Of a stretch of DNA of 64,000 bases, positions 10,807-20,457 are shown one piece after another. The stretch comes from Acetobacter okinawensis. Its GTDB lineage: Bacteria; Pseudomonadota; Alphaproteobacteria; Acetobacterales; Acetobacteraceae. A program made the position numbers and the translations under genes. The stretch is taken from contig NZ_JOPJ01000020.1 of NCBI RefSeq assembly GCF_002153655.1, positions 1 to 64,000 of the forward strand, written 5' to 3'. The notes beneath the pieces were generated by a model. It was not told where the DNA came from. It saw nothing but the letters and a program-made list of their open reading frames with translations, and ran no database searches. Position 1 is the first letter of the stretch; every line of letters starts with the position of its first letter.

Positions 10807-10959
10807 GCCGTATGGTCGTGTGGTGAATTTCTGCTGCGCGTGTAAGAGGGATTGGTTTATGCCGCTGACTGATGATAGTAAAACGCAATCTTAATGGCTG
10901 CATGCGCCCTTAACCCTGTGCCGGGTGCTTGCTGTTCAGGCGTATAGGGTTGGCATGAT

Positions 10960-12021
10960 ATGCGCGTAGGGTTTCTCATTCAGCACATCAATGGTCTGGG
11001 CGGGACAGAACGGACCGCCTGCGCTGTGATGAATGGGCTGGTCGAGCATGCCAGCGTATCCCTGATCGAACTCTGGTCCCAAGGCCCTGCGGCATATGGG
11101 CTGGACCCCAGAGTACAGACCGTTTCCCTTTTTACCAGACATGTGCCCATGCTCAGCCACTGGGGGCGTCTGGTCTGGCAGTGTTACAAGCAGATCCGCG
11201 CCTTGGGGCTGGATGTGCTGGTGGTGGTGGAAAGTACGCACGCCCTGTACGGCGTTGCGGCCTGCCGTCTGGCGGGTATTCGCTGCGTTGTCTGGGAGCA
11301 TTTTAACTGCAATGTGGATATGGGTAAGCGCAAGCGCCGCTGGGGGCGGTGGATAGCGGCGCGCTGGGCGGATGATATTGTAACCCTGACCAGCCGGGAC
11401 ATAGCCCTGTGGCGCCAGAAACTGGCCCCAAAAGCCAGACTGGTCTGTATTCCCAACATGGTGCCCGCACTGCCGCCTGTGCAATATGACCCGGACTCAC
11501 GCCATGTTGTTGCTATTGGTCGGCTCACGCACCAGAAGGGGTTTGACAGGCTTCTGGCTGCTTGGGAAAAAATTATACAGGACAGGCGTGCTGCGGGTTG
11601 GGTGTTACAGATCATAGGGTCTGGCCCGGAACTGGAGCCGTTGCGGCACAAGGCTGCATCCCTCACACATATAGACTTTTTGCCTGCCCAAAAGGATGTC
11701 AGTGCTGTGTATGCGCGCACGGGTATTCTGGTCTCCACGTCACGGTATGAGGGGCTGCCCATGGTTATGCTGGAAGCGGAAGCCGCAGGAATACCAATTG
11801 TCGCTTTTGATTGTGAAACAGGGCCTGCTGAGATTATTGTATCAGAGCAAACGGGTTTTCTTGTAACGCAGGATGATGTTCAGGGCTTTGCCCATGCCGT
11901 GCTTGAGTTGATGGATGACCGGGCCATGCGCGTGCGCTTTTCTGCTGCGGCCAAGGTGCGGTCTGGTTTGTTCTCACCCCATAAAATTATGGAAAAATGG
12001 AGGCATCTTCTTAGAGTTTAA
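10960..12021 (+). CDS. glycosyltransferase family 4 (copy B)
   Basis: A 353-residue GT-B enzyme. The N-terminus MRVGFLIQHINGLGGTERT is the typical GT4 start. The donor-binding half holds VVAIGRLTHQKGFDRLLAAW, IIGSGPELEPL and STSRYEGLPMVMLEAEAAG, the last being the EGxPxxxLEA motif of retaining GT4 enzymes. It follows copy A by 153 bases and is followed after 10 bases by copy C, so B and C are probably co-transcribed. Donor and acceptor cannot be told from sequence. Confidence 0.88.
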   Translation: MRVGFLIQHINGLGGTERTACAVMNGLVEHASVSLIELWSQGPAAYGLDPRVQTVSLFTRHVPMLSHWGRLVWQCYKQIRALGLDVLVVVESTHALYGVAACRLAGIRCVVWEHFNCNVDMGKRKRRWGRWIAARWADDIVTLTSRDIALWRQKLAPKARLVCIPNMVPALPPVQYDPDSRHVVAIGRLTHQKGFDRLLAAWEKIIQDRRAAGWVLQIIGSGPELEPLRHKAASLTHIDFLPAQKDVSAVYARTGILVSTSRYEGLPMVMLEAEAAGIPIVAFDCETGPAEIIVSEQTGFLVTQDDVQGFAHAVLELMDDRAMRVRFSAAAKVRSGLFSPHKIMEKWRHLLRV

Positions 12022-12031
12022 GCAAGGTATC

Positions 12032-13162
12032 ATGGGTGCAGGTATGGGGGGCACGGCGCTGTCAGGTATTGGTGTGGTCATTCACGATTTCAAGTTCGGT
12101 GGTTCGGAACGTATAGCCATCCGACTTGCAAATTACTGGTCTGGTAACGGGTTTTCGGTAACGGTTTTCTGCGCCTCCGCTCAGGGGGAGATGCGCCACC
12201 TCCTTTGCGACAGTGTTAAAGTGGTTTGCACATCTCCCGCCCTGTCGCGCCATTATGGCAGTATGTATCAGCTTGCGCGCAGGGCGCGGCGGTATTTTGC
12301 TGAGCATCCTGTGGATTTTTGCTATATTCCGGGTAATTACCACTGGCCTGTTACGCATGAGATGGCCCGGCTACCTTTGCCTGTACGGCCTGTTCTTGTC
12401 TCCCAGATCAGCTCTCTTATCTACAAACCCGGTCGTTCGCGCTTCAGGCAGATGCTGTTTAACCTACGCATGCGCTACCTGCTGAACAGGAGCGACCTTG
12501 TGGTGGCCATGGATAGCCTGAGTGCGCGCCAGAGCAACGCCATTTTGCACAGAACGGACACTCTGGTCATCCCGCTGCCCGCACTGGATGCAATAGGAAT
12601 GCCCCCTACGCCGCGCCCGGCAACACTGTCCGTTGTTGCCGCAGGACGGCTCACTGAGCAAAAAGGGTTTGATGATCTTGTCCGGGCATTTGCGCTGGTG
12701 CGGCGCGCGTTGCCACAGGCACGGCTGACCATTTGTGGCGAGGGGGAGGAAAGACCCGCTCTGGAGCGGCTCATCCGCCGGTATGGGCTGGAGGATACCG
12801 TAACGCTGGTCGGGTATGTGCAGAATATACGCCCGTATTTGGACAGGAACGCCATTTTTGTCCTCTCCTCCCGCCGGGAAGGGTATGGTGCGGTTCTGTT
12901 GGAGGCGCTGGAAGCCGGGCGTTATGTGGTGACAACGGATTGCACCCCAGCCGTGTACGATATTTTTGACGATGGCGTTTGCGGCAAGGTTGTGCCGCCG
13001 AACAACCCGAAGGCTCTGGCTAAAGGGCTGGTCGAGGCTTTGCGGAACGGACGGGATATTACCCATCTTGTCGGGGAGCGTGTGGCCCGTTTTCGGATCA
13101 ATGTGGGTGCACAGATGTATCTTGCCGCTGTGGACAGTAAAATGCGCGCAGGTCGTGGGTAA
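12032..13162 (+). CDS. glycosyltransferase family 4 (copy C, paralogue of A)
   Basis: About 376 residues from the ATG at 12032; AAGG lies about 7 bases upstream. The frame extends back to 11915 but that overlaps copy B. The N-terminus GIGVVIHDFKFGGSERIAI and the later segments AAGRLTEQKGFDDLVRAF, TICGEGEERPALERL and SSRREGYGAVLLEALEAG align closely with copy A at 9664-10806. GT4 donor-site residues are intact. Likely adds one sugar of the surface polysaccharide repeat. Confidence 0.88.
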   Translation: MGAGMGGTALSGIGVVIHDFKFGGSERIAIRLANYWSGNGFSVTVFCASAQGEMRHLLCDSVKVVCTSPALSRHYGSMYQLARRARRYFAEHPVDFCYIPGNYHWPVTHEMARLPLPVRPVLVSQISSLIYKPGRSRFRQMLFNLRMRYLLNRSDLVVAMDSLSARQSNAILHRTDTLVIPLPALDAIGMPPTPRPATLSVVAAGRLTEQKGFDDLVRAFALVRRALPQARLTICGEGEERPALERLIRRYGLEDTVTLVGYVQNIRPYLDRNAIFVLSSRREGYGAVLLEALEAGRYVVTTDCTPAVYDIFDDGVCGKVVPPNNPKALAKGLVEALRNGRDITHLVGERVARFRINVGAQMYLAAVDSKMRAGRG

Positions 13163-13218
13163 TCTGCATAGGTACAGGGCAGGTGGACCGCATTGCCGCA
13201 GGGGTCAGCCCCTTGTTT

Positions 13219-14304
13219 TTAGCGGCGGGCTCTCACAATCTGTTCGACGCGGGCTAGTATGGTGCGCCCCGTCTGGTCAAAACGGGCTGCGCCAAAACGG
13301 TCGAGCACAGTGCTGCGCGCACGCTGGCCCATGAGTGCTAGTTGGTCAGGCTGGCGGAGCAGTTCATACAGGGCAGAGGTTAGGGCTTCCACATCCTGCG
13401 GAGGCACAATGCGCCCGGTCTGGGGTGTGATTGTGGCGGGCATTTCCCCGGCTCTGGAGGCGATAACGGGCAGTCCAGCCAGCATGGCCTCGTGTGCGGC
13501 CAAGCAGAACCCCTCCCACAGGGAAGGCTGCACATAAAGGTGTAGCTGCGACAAAAAACCAGCCGGGTTTTTGACATGCCCCATAATCCGCACGGGCAGA
13601 TTACCCCGCGCAATCAGCTTTTCCAGTTTCGGACGTTCTTCTCCCTCGCCCGCAATCAACACCTCAAATGGGGGCAGGTCGGGGAGGGATTGAAGCCGGG
13701 CAATGGCGGCGCACAGGATGTCGTACCCTTTTACGGGGTGCAGGCGGCCCAGTGCGCCAATACGCACGATTGTCCCCGGCTGCCATGGAGTTGCGATGGG
13801 GAAAGATGCATCCGCGCGGAAGATGGGCCACAGCACAAGATGCTCGGGGGAGATGCCCAGTGTCTGCCGTGTCTGCTCCGCCACGCATGAGGAATCTGCC
13901 ACCCATAGCGCAGTTTTGTCCCTGAAGCGCCTGAGCATAAAGGCGTTAAAGGGCTTAAGGCGGGCTGAATGCTGCCAGCTTATAACCGGCACATGGCGCC
14001 ATTGCCCTACAATCTGCCCCAGCAGCGTTGCCCGGCTAAGGGATGTCCATATGACATCGGGCTGGTAGGTACGCATTTGTCTGTTCAGCCAGTACAGGGC
14101 AGGGCCGTGGTCTTTGCGTGTGCCGGGGCGGATATGCACGCTAAGGCCCGCCTTGTGCATTGGCTCTATGGCCAGTCCGTCCCGGCGGGTCAGGGCAAAG
14201 ACTTCCACATGGTGCCCTGCCTCACGCATGACCTGCGTTATGGCTGGAACGGGTGAGGCCGCGCCGCCGCCTTCCACGGAGTTTATGACATATGCGATTT
14301 TCAT
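13219..14304 (-). CDS. glycosyltransferase family 4 (copy D)
   Basis: A 361-residue GT-B enzyme starting MKIAYVINSVEGGGAASPV. The donor half contains RIGALGRLHPVKGYDILCAAI, LIAGEGEERPKLEKLI and QPSLWEGFCLAAHEAMLAG, the GT4 E-x7-E region. It is convergent with copy C and upstream of nothing on its strand except the gene at 14380, which precedes it by 75 bases; those two may form a small operon. Closest in style to group-1 transferases of LPS and EPS loci. Confidence 0.88.
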   Translation of the reverse strand: MKIAYVINSVEGGGAASPVPAITQVMREAGHHVEVFALTRRDGLAIEPMHKAGLSVHIRPGTRKDHGPALYWLNRQMRTYQPDVIWTSLSRATLLGQIVGQWRHVPVISWQHSARLKPFNAFMLRRFRDKTALWVADSSCVAEQTRQTLGISPEHLVLWPIFRADASFPIATPWQPGTIVRIGALGRLHPVKGYDILCAAIARLQSLPDLPPFEVLIAGEGEERPKLEKLIARGNLPVRIMGHVKNPAGFLSQLHLYVQPSLWEGFCLAAHEAMLAGLPVIASRAGEMPATITPQTGRIVPPQDVEALTSALYELLRQPDQLALMGQRARSTVLDRFGAARFDQTGRTILARVEQIVRARR

Positions 14305-14379
14305 TGCCGCGAGTTTTGCACAAATCAGCCCAATAGGCGAGGGAGCAAGCCCCTGCCGTGTGCGCGGGCCAGCCAGACC

Positions 14380-15603
14380 TCAGGCAGATTTTTGCAAAAA
14401 CCGGACAATTGCATCCGCTGCACCAGGGGAGGTGGGGCCTTGGGCATAATGTTCAAAGGTTTCCGCTACGTAGGCGCGCTGCTTGGCCACAAATTCGTTT
14501 TGCCGGGCAAAGGCTACGGGGAGTGCTTTTTTCAGGTCTGCGGGGTTATCAATGACCTGCCCCAGTGTCCAGAAGCGGTAGTCCTTGTTGTTCTGCCACG
14601 CCGCATGATGCGCGTTCAGAAAAATGCAGGGGCGCGGGCGGATCAGGAATTCAGCAACCTGACTGCTCACATCGCCTAGGTAAAGGTCCGCAGCCATGGT
14701 GTAGGTCATGTCTATGCTGCTGGTGCTGCCAGTATCGATCAGGATGTTGGGATACTGTGCAAAGCGTTTGATAAGCGCCTTGCCCTGTTTTTGGTGGCTG
14801 TTGAACAGGCGGTAATGGGGGGCGCAAATCAGGTTGTAACGGTCCTGATTGGCAAAATAGTTCAGGATCGCCTCACCAAACAGATACCAGGAGGTCAGGT
14901 TACGCGAAAAATGCGGGTTATACAGCACAATTGGCTTGTCATTATCAAACAGGCGCGACCGCTTTTTTTGCAGCCGCTCAACAATGTCAAACTTGGCGTA
15001 AGAGCCCATATAGTAGTTGCCCGGTGTAATCAGGCGGCGTTCGAGCAGCCTTTCCTCCACTTTTTTGCCGGACAGGAGCACAAAGTCGAACCGTTTGATA
15101 TCTTTGGCAAACCCTATGGCGCGGTCACCCGCACCATGCCTTGTCCAGATGTAGCGTGGTTTGGTAACGCCCATGCGCTTGAGGTAGAGCGATGTGCGCT
15201 CGGGCACCACAATGGCCTGAAACTGGTCAAAATAATGCCGGCTAAAAAACAGGGAGGCCACTTTTTCAAACGGGCCGGGGCCGTGCCGCTCAATCAGTTT
15301 TGTCAGCCATGATGGGATGGGCAGCAGCTCATAAATAACTCTGGCGGAGGGGTAGAGCTTGCCGAGCGAGCGCACGTAATCCAGATGGCGTTTGGTCAGG
15401 CAGGTGACGTGGACTTCCACATCCGGGTGACGTGTTGCCATTTCAAAAGCGATTGGCAGGGAGTGCAGCGTCTGGTGTGGCTGGGCGATCAGAAGAAAAA
15501 CCACCTTGATGTGGCGTGGCGCAGACTGCTCAGGTAAATGGTCTTTCAGCACGTCCTGATGGGCCATGGTCATGTTCTGAAGGCGTTCCTGATGATCTGT
15601 CAT
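14380..15603 (-). CDS. CDP-glycerol glycerophosphotransferase-like protein
   Basis: About 407 residues from the ATG at 15603; the frame extends to 15651 and a third ATG lies at 15573, none with a strong ribosome site. The C-terminal half carries motifs of the TagF/TagB-type family: a central KPIVLYNPHFSR, ICAPHYRLF, and the acceptor/donor site MAADLYLGDVSSQVAEFL. In Gram-positives this fold transfers glycerol-phosphate from CDP-glycerol; in Gram-negative surface loci it may transfer another phosphoalcohol. No membrane segment is seen. The context suggests phosphodiester decoration of the polysaccharide. Confidence 0.65.
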   Translation of the reverse strand: MTDHQERLQNMTMAHQDVLKDHLPEQSAPRHIKVVFLLIAQPHQTLHSLPIAFEMATRHPDVEVHVTCLTKRHLDYVRSLGKLYPSARVIYELLPIPSWLTKLIERHGPGPFEKVASLFFSRHYFDQFQAIVVPERTSLYLKRMGVTKPRYIWTRHGAGDRAIGFAKDIKRFDFVLLSGKKVEERLLERRLITPGNYYMGSYAKFDIVERLQKKRSRLFDNDKPIVLYNPHFSRNLTSWYLFGEAILNYFANQDRYNLICAPHYRLFNSHQKQGKALIKRFAQYPNILIDTGSTSSIDMTYTMAADLYLGDVSSQVAEFLIRPRPCIFLNAHHAAWQNNKDYRFWTLGQVIDNPADLKKALPVAFARQNEFVAKQRAYVAETFEHYAQGPTSPGAADAIVRFLQKSA

Positions 15604-15651
15604 GTCAAAAAAATGGATGCGCAGGCTGGAATGGCAAGTGCTGTTATGCAT

Positions 15652-16249
15652 CTTCGCTCAGGATAAAGCGTGCCGGGGGATTGATGTCATATTAGGTGGC
15701 CCCATACCATTCAGCGTCAACAAAAACAAAAGATCGCCCGCTGACTTGCGCCAGATAGCTGCCAGCGTCAAGACGCAAACAGCGTGTGGAATGGCTGGTA
15801 TAAAGCTGAGAAAGCTCACTTAATATGGATGTCAGACACATATTTTGACCACGCTGGCATCAAGGTGGGGCCCATACCGGAGACAAAGATGTGGTGATGG
15901 ACCTGATCACCTGTTCCAGCTCAGACGCAAAGACCGAGAGCCAATAAGCCGGTAACAAGAGCACCTGACTTCTATATCCTGCCGCCAATCCACTATCCGG
16001 TTTTTCTTGACGTCAAGAACAGAAGAGACCCGCAGTGAAGGTATGGATGCAATCAGCCTTCTCGCTCTGCTCCTCCTGTCGGACATTTGATGGTGGCTGA
16101 TAATGTTGCAAAGCACGCCTTTACCGGCAGGTTTTTTGTGTCTGCATTTCATTACATGCCAAATGCCGGCCAGCATCCCGCTCTGAGCGAGGTCATGAGC
16201 GACATCAACTCGTCAGCGTCGTCAGGCGCTAGTTTATGAGAATTGAGGT
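15652..16249. other. 598-base gene-poor stretch 3' of tRNA-Ser
   Basis: No supportable gene. Short frames exist (for example 15907-16176, minus strand, 89 codons) but have no recognisable domain and no good start. A near-direct repeat reading AGGTGG(-)CCCCATACC occurs near 15693 and again near 15870 with one base changed. Its position against the 3' end of a tRNA gene fits a decayed insertion, but no integrase remnant could be read. Confidence 0.35.
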
Positions 16250-16339
16250 TGGCGGAGAGATAGGGATTCGAACCCTAGGTACGATTGCTCGCACAACGGT
16301 TTTCGAGACCGCCCCATTCGACCGCTCTGGCACCTCTCC
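16250..16339 (-). tRNA. tRNA-Ser (anticodon CGA)
   Basis: Read on the minus strand from 16339, the acceptor stem GGAGAGG pairs with TCTCTCC (one G-U pair). The anticodon loop is CTCGAAA, giving CGA. A long variable arm typical of serine tRNAs follows, then the T arm with GGTTCGAATCC, discriminator G and an encoded CCA at 16252-16250. Total 90 bases including CCA. It decodes UCG. Confidence 0.95.
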
Positions 16340-16481
16340 GTGAGCACGGTTTATAGGTGTGCTTGTTCAAATATGCAAGGGCTGATCTTGGGGGCGTATG
16401 TCCCCCAAAGATCAGTGCACATATCAGTGCCGCCATGGTGTAAAAACTGCTCCGGCAGGGTATTTGCCGCAACAGAATTGC

Positions 16482-17492
16482 TCAGGAAATAAAGGGCAGG
16501 CAGGCGTAGCGTTTTCCTCGGGTTACGGGGGTTACAGCGTGGAGCAGAGCGCAGGAGAAAATGACGGCGCCCCCCGCAGGAGCCGAAAACTCCTGAAGAC
16601 TGAATTCAGGAAAAAACAATCTGCCGCCGTCAAAATCGCTGTTAAGATTGATGGAAATTGCAAACTGCCTATGCGCGGAGGAGGAGACGGTGTTGTCTCT
16701 ATGAGGGCCAAAAAACCCCTGATCTTCCGCATGGTATGCGCTGATGAGCAGGCGCTCCATCCGGCTTGCCTGAAAACGGAATACTTTAAAAATAGCAGGC
16801 ACGGCCCGACGTATGACGCGCGCTTGCAGTCCCTCTACCAGATGTTTGTCCCGTAAAAAACAATCATGTCGTCTTTTGAAATCAGGGGCGATAACGCGTT
16901 GCGGGTTTCCGTCCCTGTCTGCAAACAGAATGGGGGAGGGCTGCGCATCATGGGTTTGGTAATAATGCATGAGGGCGGCGCAGAACTCTGGTTCCAGAAC
17001 ATGCGGCAACACAAGAGCGGGGACCGGGCACTCCATACCCAATGGCACGGCCTGCTGCTGGCTCACCCATGTGTGGAGGGCCTGCCATATTTGTGGTGTG
17101 TGCGGCATCCGCTCAGCAACATGTAACATCGGATTAACAATGACCCATTGGGTGGGGGCGTTGGGTGGTATGCCAAACAGCTTATGAACTTTGTGGTCAC
17201 AATCAAAAAAGAACACGCAGTGTGGATAACGCTTTTGCAGGTCTGCATCAGTTGAATTGATTGTGCCGGAGCAGACGATAAAAACAGAGCAGTTTGGCGG
17301 ACCAGCGGGCGGAGGATTGGCCTGAATGGCATCCAGTGTCTCTGTGATTGTTGGTGTATTGAGCGTGCTACAAAACAAAAGCAGGTTAAAGCGCCCGCCG
17401 CTCATATCAAATGTATGGCTGCCCGTGGGGGTACTGGCTCTTTGTGTAAAAGGAGCAACCGGGTCCCCGATATGGCTTGCAGGCTGATGCAT
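16482..17492 (-). CDS. 2OG-Fe(II) oxygenase with redoxin-like N-terminal domain
   Basis: About 336 residues from the ATG at 17492, which has GGGA about 8 bases upstream; the frame extends to 17534. Residues 25-150 look like a thioredoxin-fold AhpC/TSA-like domain without a clear peroxidatic Cys motif. Residues 155-336 form a prolyl-4-hydroxylase-type domain with the iron ligands H264 and D266 (GPHRDN) and H318 (LLHAV), and R328 for 2-oxoglutarate. It should hydroxylate something using O2 and 2-oxoglutarate; the substrate is unknown. It is divergent from the TonB receptor, and a HutC-like palindrome sits 17-28 bases before its start. Confidence 0.75.
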   Translation of the reverse strand: MHQPASHIGDPVAPFTQRASTPTGSHTFDMSGGRFNLLLFCSTLNTPTITETLDAIQANPPPAGPPNCSVFIVCSGTINSTDADLQKRYPHCVFFFDCDHKVHKLFGIPPNAPTQWVIVNPMLHVAERMPHTPQIWQALHTWVSQQQAVPLGMECPVPALVLPHVLEPEFCAALMHYYQTHDAQPSPILFADRDGNPQRVIAPDFKRRHDCFLRDKHLVEGLQARVIRRAVPAIFKVFRFQASRMERLLISAYHAEDQGFFGPHRDNTVSSSAHRQFAISINLNSDFDGGRLFFPEFSLQEFSAPAGGAVIFSCALLHAVTPVTRGKRYACLPFIS

Positions 17493-17508
17493 GATAAATC
17501 CCATACAA

Positions 17509-17520
17509 ATGTATGTACAA
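17509..17520. promoter_or_regulatory. HutC-like operator before the 2OG oxygenase
   Basis: Reads ATGTATGTACAA, matching the Pseudomonas HutC operator core TTGTATGTACAA at 11 of 12 bases. It lies 17-28 bases upstream of the preferred oxygenase start and about 450 bases before the TonB-receptor start. Similar sites occur at 25094, 28972 and 34929. Confidence 0.5.
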
Positions 17521-17968
17521 CTTGATTTTGCCACTATCAGGATAAAATAATCTCAAGTTCTTGTATAGAAGATAATATTTTATAAAATATGATGGTGGAA
17601 TCAGGCGTATCGGAGACAGGTTTGGGCTGCTTACTGATTCAAGAGAAAATAACATACCTATACAATATTTTATTTTTCGGAATTTCTGAACGAATCCCAC
17701 TTTCTGAGGCGCTTTGGTTCTTGGTGAGAATGACTTTTCCGCATGTAAGAGCGTGTGTGGTGGCGTGATGTTGTGCAATTTTATGGGTTTAAGTAACTGT
17801 AAATAAATAAAATTATTTTAGGTGCGCGCTGATTTTTGGCGTGAGGTGAAAATTTTTTAATTCTAAATCGTAATGTTTTTTCGGTCTGGATGAAAAATAT
17901 GGTTGCATAGACAAGTTAAACAATGTCATTGCTTGTTTGAAACAAAAATACCATCCAGGGCAGGTGCC
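17521..17968. other. AT-rich intergenic region upstream of TonB receptor and hutU
   Basis: About 450 bases of low GC with no convincing gene; small frames here lack recognisable content. A degenerate HutC-like half-palindrome, CTTGTATAGAAG, lies near 17559-17570. The region must carry the promoters of the divergent oxygenase and TonB-receptor genes. Its composition differs from its neighbours and may mark acquired DNA. Confidence 0.45.
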
Positions 17969-20410
17969 ATGCTAACCATCGTACATTATCGTGCGTGTAA
18001 GACATACATTGCACTTTCAACCGCATCCTTTCTGGCTTCCACTGCCTTGGCGCATGCCGCTGTCGATCATACCCATGTGCGCAGTGCTGCCGGGCAGCAT
18101 GAGGTGGCATCCGGGTCGCATGTTACGTCGGGCAAGGCCGCTTCGGGCAAGACTAAGGCTGCGGCACCCCGGACACTAGTATCGCATGGCACGGAAGAGG
18201 TGCAGGTTAACGCAGCCTTGCAGCATGGCGCTTATGGGCGGATGCGCCGCATTGCCGGTGGTGGCCTTATGGCGCGCCAGACCGGTGGGGATATGCGCAG
18301 TACGGTTACGTCGGAATATATTAACAAGCAGGCAGCAACCACCACGGCTTATCAGGCTGTATCGCTGACGCCGGGCGCTAACTTTTCGCAGAGCGATCCG
18401 TACGGTTTTGCCGCCAACTCCATGCTGAGCGTGCGCGGTCTGGGTGGGAATGAAGTGGGGCAGGTCTGGGAAGGCATGCCCGTAAACGACATTGAAACCT
18501 ACAATGGATACCCGACCTACTGGGCCGATGGTGAGGATATTGAGTCCGTCAGCCTGACGCAGGGCTCTGCCGCCATTACGGCCCCGGTCATGAACGCAGC
18601 AGGCGGGCAGATTACCACGACCATGCGCGATCCGGGCAAAAAGTTCGGCGGGCTGGTAGATTATAGCTATGGCACGCTGAATCTGGAGCGGTTTTATGGC
18701 CGCATTGACAGTGGCGAAATCGGTCACACGGGTTTGACGGGCTACGTCTCTTTTTCCAACGGAACAGCCAAGAACTCGCTCGGTCCGGGGCGGCAGATGC
18801 GGCGGCATGTTGATTTTGCTGTGAAAAAAGACTTTGAAAACGGCGATGTCATCAAGCTGAATGGCTCTTACGTTGACATGGACTACATGAATAACCCCAA
18901 CCCGACCAAGGATAGCTGGAACACCTACGGGCGCAGCTATGCATGGGGTGGAACCTTCTCACCCGGTAGCTCGGATTACTGGCAGCAGAACCGTTGGAAG
19001 TGGGAGCAGATCATGCTCAGCATGCCATCTCTGTTCAAACTGCCGGGCAAAACCGAGTTGAATGTTACCCCTTATTTTCTGGAAGCATGGCAGAACTCTC
19101 CTGCGTCTTCCACTTTGTCTGAGACAGGGAATTACTATGGCACGCAGCCTGTCTCCGTCACTATTCCCGGTGTTGATGAATCAGGCGGGAGCGTGCGGAG
19201 CGATTATGTGGGCACGCAGAGCGTGGGTGGGGTCAATGCAGCCCTGTCGCGCAAGTTTGGCGACCACAAAATTACGCTTGGGTATTGGTACCAGTATGGT
19301 GTGGATGACCTGTCCATGCCGTTTTCCGGCGTATCGTCTTCGGGGCTGACGGGGTCTGCATGGAGTTTGCACAACGTCACCATGGGCAATGGCGAGCCCT
19401 ATATGGCGGAAAAAGAACATACCGTTACCCAGACAAACGCCCTTTACCTGCAAGACGAGGTCTCTCTTTTGCAGGATAGGCTGAAGATTGTGGGGGGTAT
19501 TAAGGCGCTGATGGTGAACAAGGAGGGCACCAACAGCCTGCCCGGGCCGCAGTACCATGTGGGGAGCAACAACTTCCAGCCACTTCCCCGGCTTTCGGTG
19601 GCGTATAAGTTCAGCAAAGACCATCAGGTGTTCTTTAACGTCACCACCAATACGCTCATGCCGATCGATGACACGCTGTACAACAGCTATTCGGGTGGGG
19701 CGATCAGTACGCAGGGGAACTCCAACCTCAAACCCGAATATTCCATTTCGGAAGAACTTGGGTATCGGTATCAGGGGAGCATTGTTCATGCATCTGTTGC
19801 ACTCTTCAACTACAACTTTACCAATCGTCAGGTTTCCAGCCAGCGGTACGTGAACAACGTGCAGGTTTACTCCACCATCAATGGCGGTGGGCAGACAACG
19901 CGCGGTGTGGATTTTGAGGCAGGCTTGATGCCCTTCCATGGGTTTTCTCCCTATGTTTCGGCCGAGTACCTGCACGCAACGATTGATAACAACATTCAGG
20001 TTGGGAATGATTACCTGCCAACGGCTGGTAAAACAGCAGTCAGGAGCCCGCATTTTCAGGGTGCTATCGGCATTGTTTATGATCACCGGAACTTTTTTGG
20101 CACATTCTCTGTCAAATACACCGGCTCGCAGTATTCGACCTTCATGAACGACGAAAAAATGCCGAGCTACAAGACCCTCAACCTGTCTTTGGGGTATCGT
20201 CTGCCCAGCTTCGGGTTTGTTAAAAATCCTGAAATACGCGTTGCATTCATGAATCTTACTGATGAGAAAGTGCTCTCCGGTGTGGCGTCTCCCCAGTTGA
20301 ACGCCCAGACCGTAACGGGAATACACGGCTCCAGCATAGGAGGCTCTTCGCCCCAGTATTACATTGCGCCGCGCTTTACCACGTCCATGACTATTGCCGC
20401 CGGTTTCTGA
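17969..20410 (+). CDS. TonB-dependent outer-membrane receptor of the hut region
   Basis: About 813 residues from the ATG at 17969 (CAGGGCAGG upstream); the frame opens at a TTG at 17903. A signal peptide covers about residues 1-32, ending ALAHA. A TonB-box-like EEVQVNA is near residue 78. The plug domain follows ([26 protein letters not shown]), then a 22-strand type barrel with many alternating aromatic strands and a C-terminal Phe. TonB receptors take up scarce substrates using proton-motive force. It is 47 bases before hutU on the same strand, so it probably imports a substrate of the pathway or a metal complex of it. No sigma/anti-sigma pair is nearby. Confidence 0.88.
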   Translation: MLTIVHYRACKTYIALSTASFLASTALAHAAVDHTHVRSAAGQHEVASGSHVTSGKAASGKTKAAAPRTLVSHGTEEVQVNAALQHGAYGRMRRIAGGGLMARQTGGDMRSTVTSEYINKQAATTTAYQAVSLTPGANFSQSDPYGFAANSMLSVRGLGGNEVGQVWEGMPVNDIETYNGYPTYWADGEDIESVSLTQGSAAITAPVMNAAGGQITTTMRDPGKKFGGLVDYSYGTLNLERFYGRIDSGEIGHTGLTGYVSFSNGTAKNSLGPGRQMRRHVDFAVKKDFENGDVIKLNGSYVDMDYMNNPNPTKDSWNTYGRSYAWGGTFSPGSSDYWQQNRWKWEQIMLSMPSLFKLPGKTELNVTPYFLEAWQNSPASSTLSETGNYYGTQPVSVTIPGVDESGGSVRSDYVGTQSVGGVNAALSRKFGDHKITLGYWYQYGVDDLSMPFSGVSSSGLTGSAWSLHNVTMGNGEPYMAEKEHTVTQTNALYLQDEVSLLQDRLKIVGGIKALMVNKEGTNSLPGPQYHVGSNNFQPLPRLSVAYKFSKDHQVFFNVTTNTLMPIDDTLYNSYSGGAISTQGNSNLKPEYSISEELGYRYQGSIVHASVALFNYNFTNRQVSSQRYVNNVQVYSTINGGGQTTRGVDFEAGLMPFHGFSPYVSAEYLHATIDNNIQVGNDYLPTAGKTAVRSPHFQGAIGIVYDHRNFFGTFSVKYTGSQYSTFMNDEKMPSYKTLNLSLGYRLPSFGFVKNPEIRVAFMNLTDEKVLSGVASPQLNAQTVTGIHGSSIGGSSPQYYIAPRFTTSMTIAAGF

Positions 20411-20457
20411 CTTTATCGCGTCAAGTCCATTACAAGAAAAACAGAGGTTTCAAGTCT

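Noticed and set aside
15907-16176. An 89-codon frame near the tRNA
   Set aside because: No domain or good start; could be a decayed mobile-element piece but this could not be supported.
19181-20326. A 381-codon open frame on the minus strand
   Set aside because: Antisense to the TonB receptor and without recognisable content.
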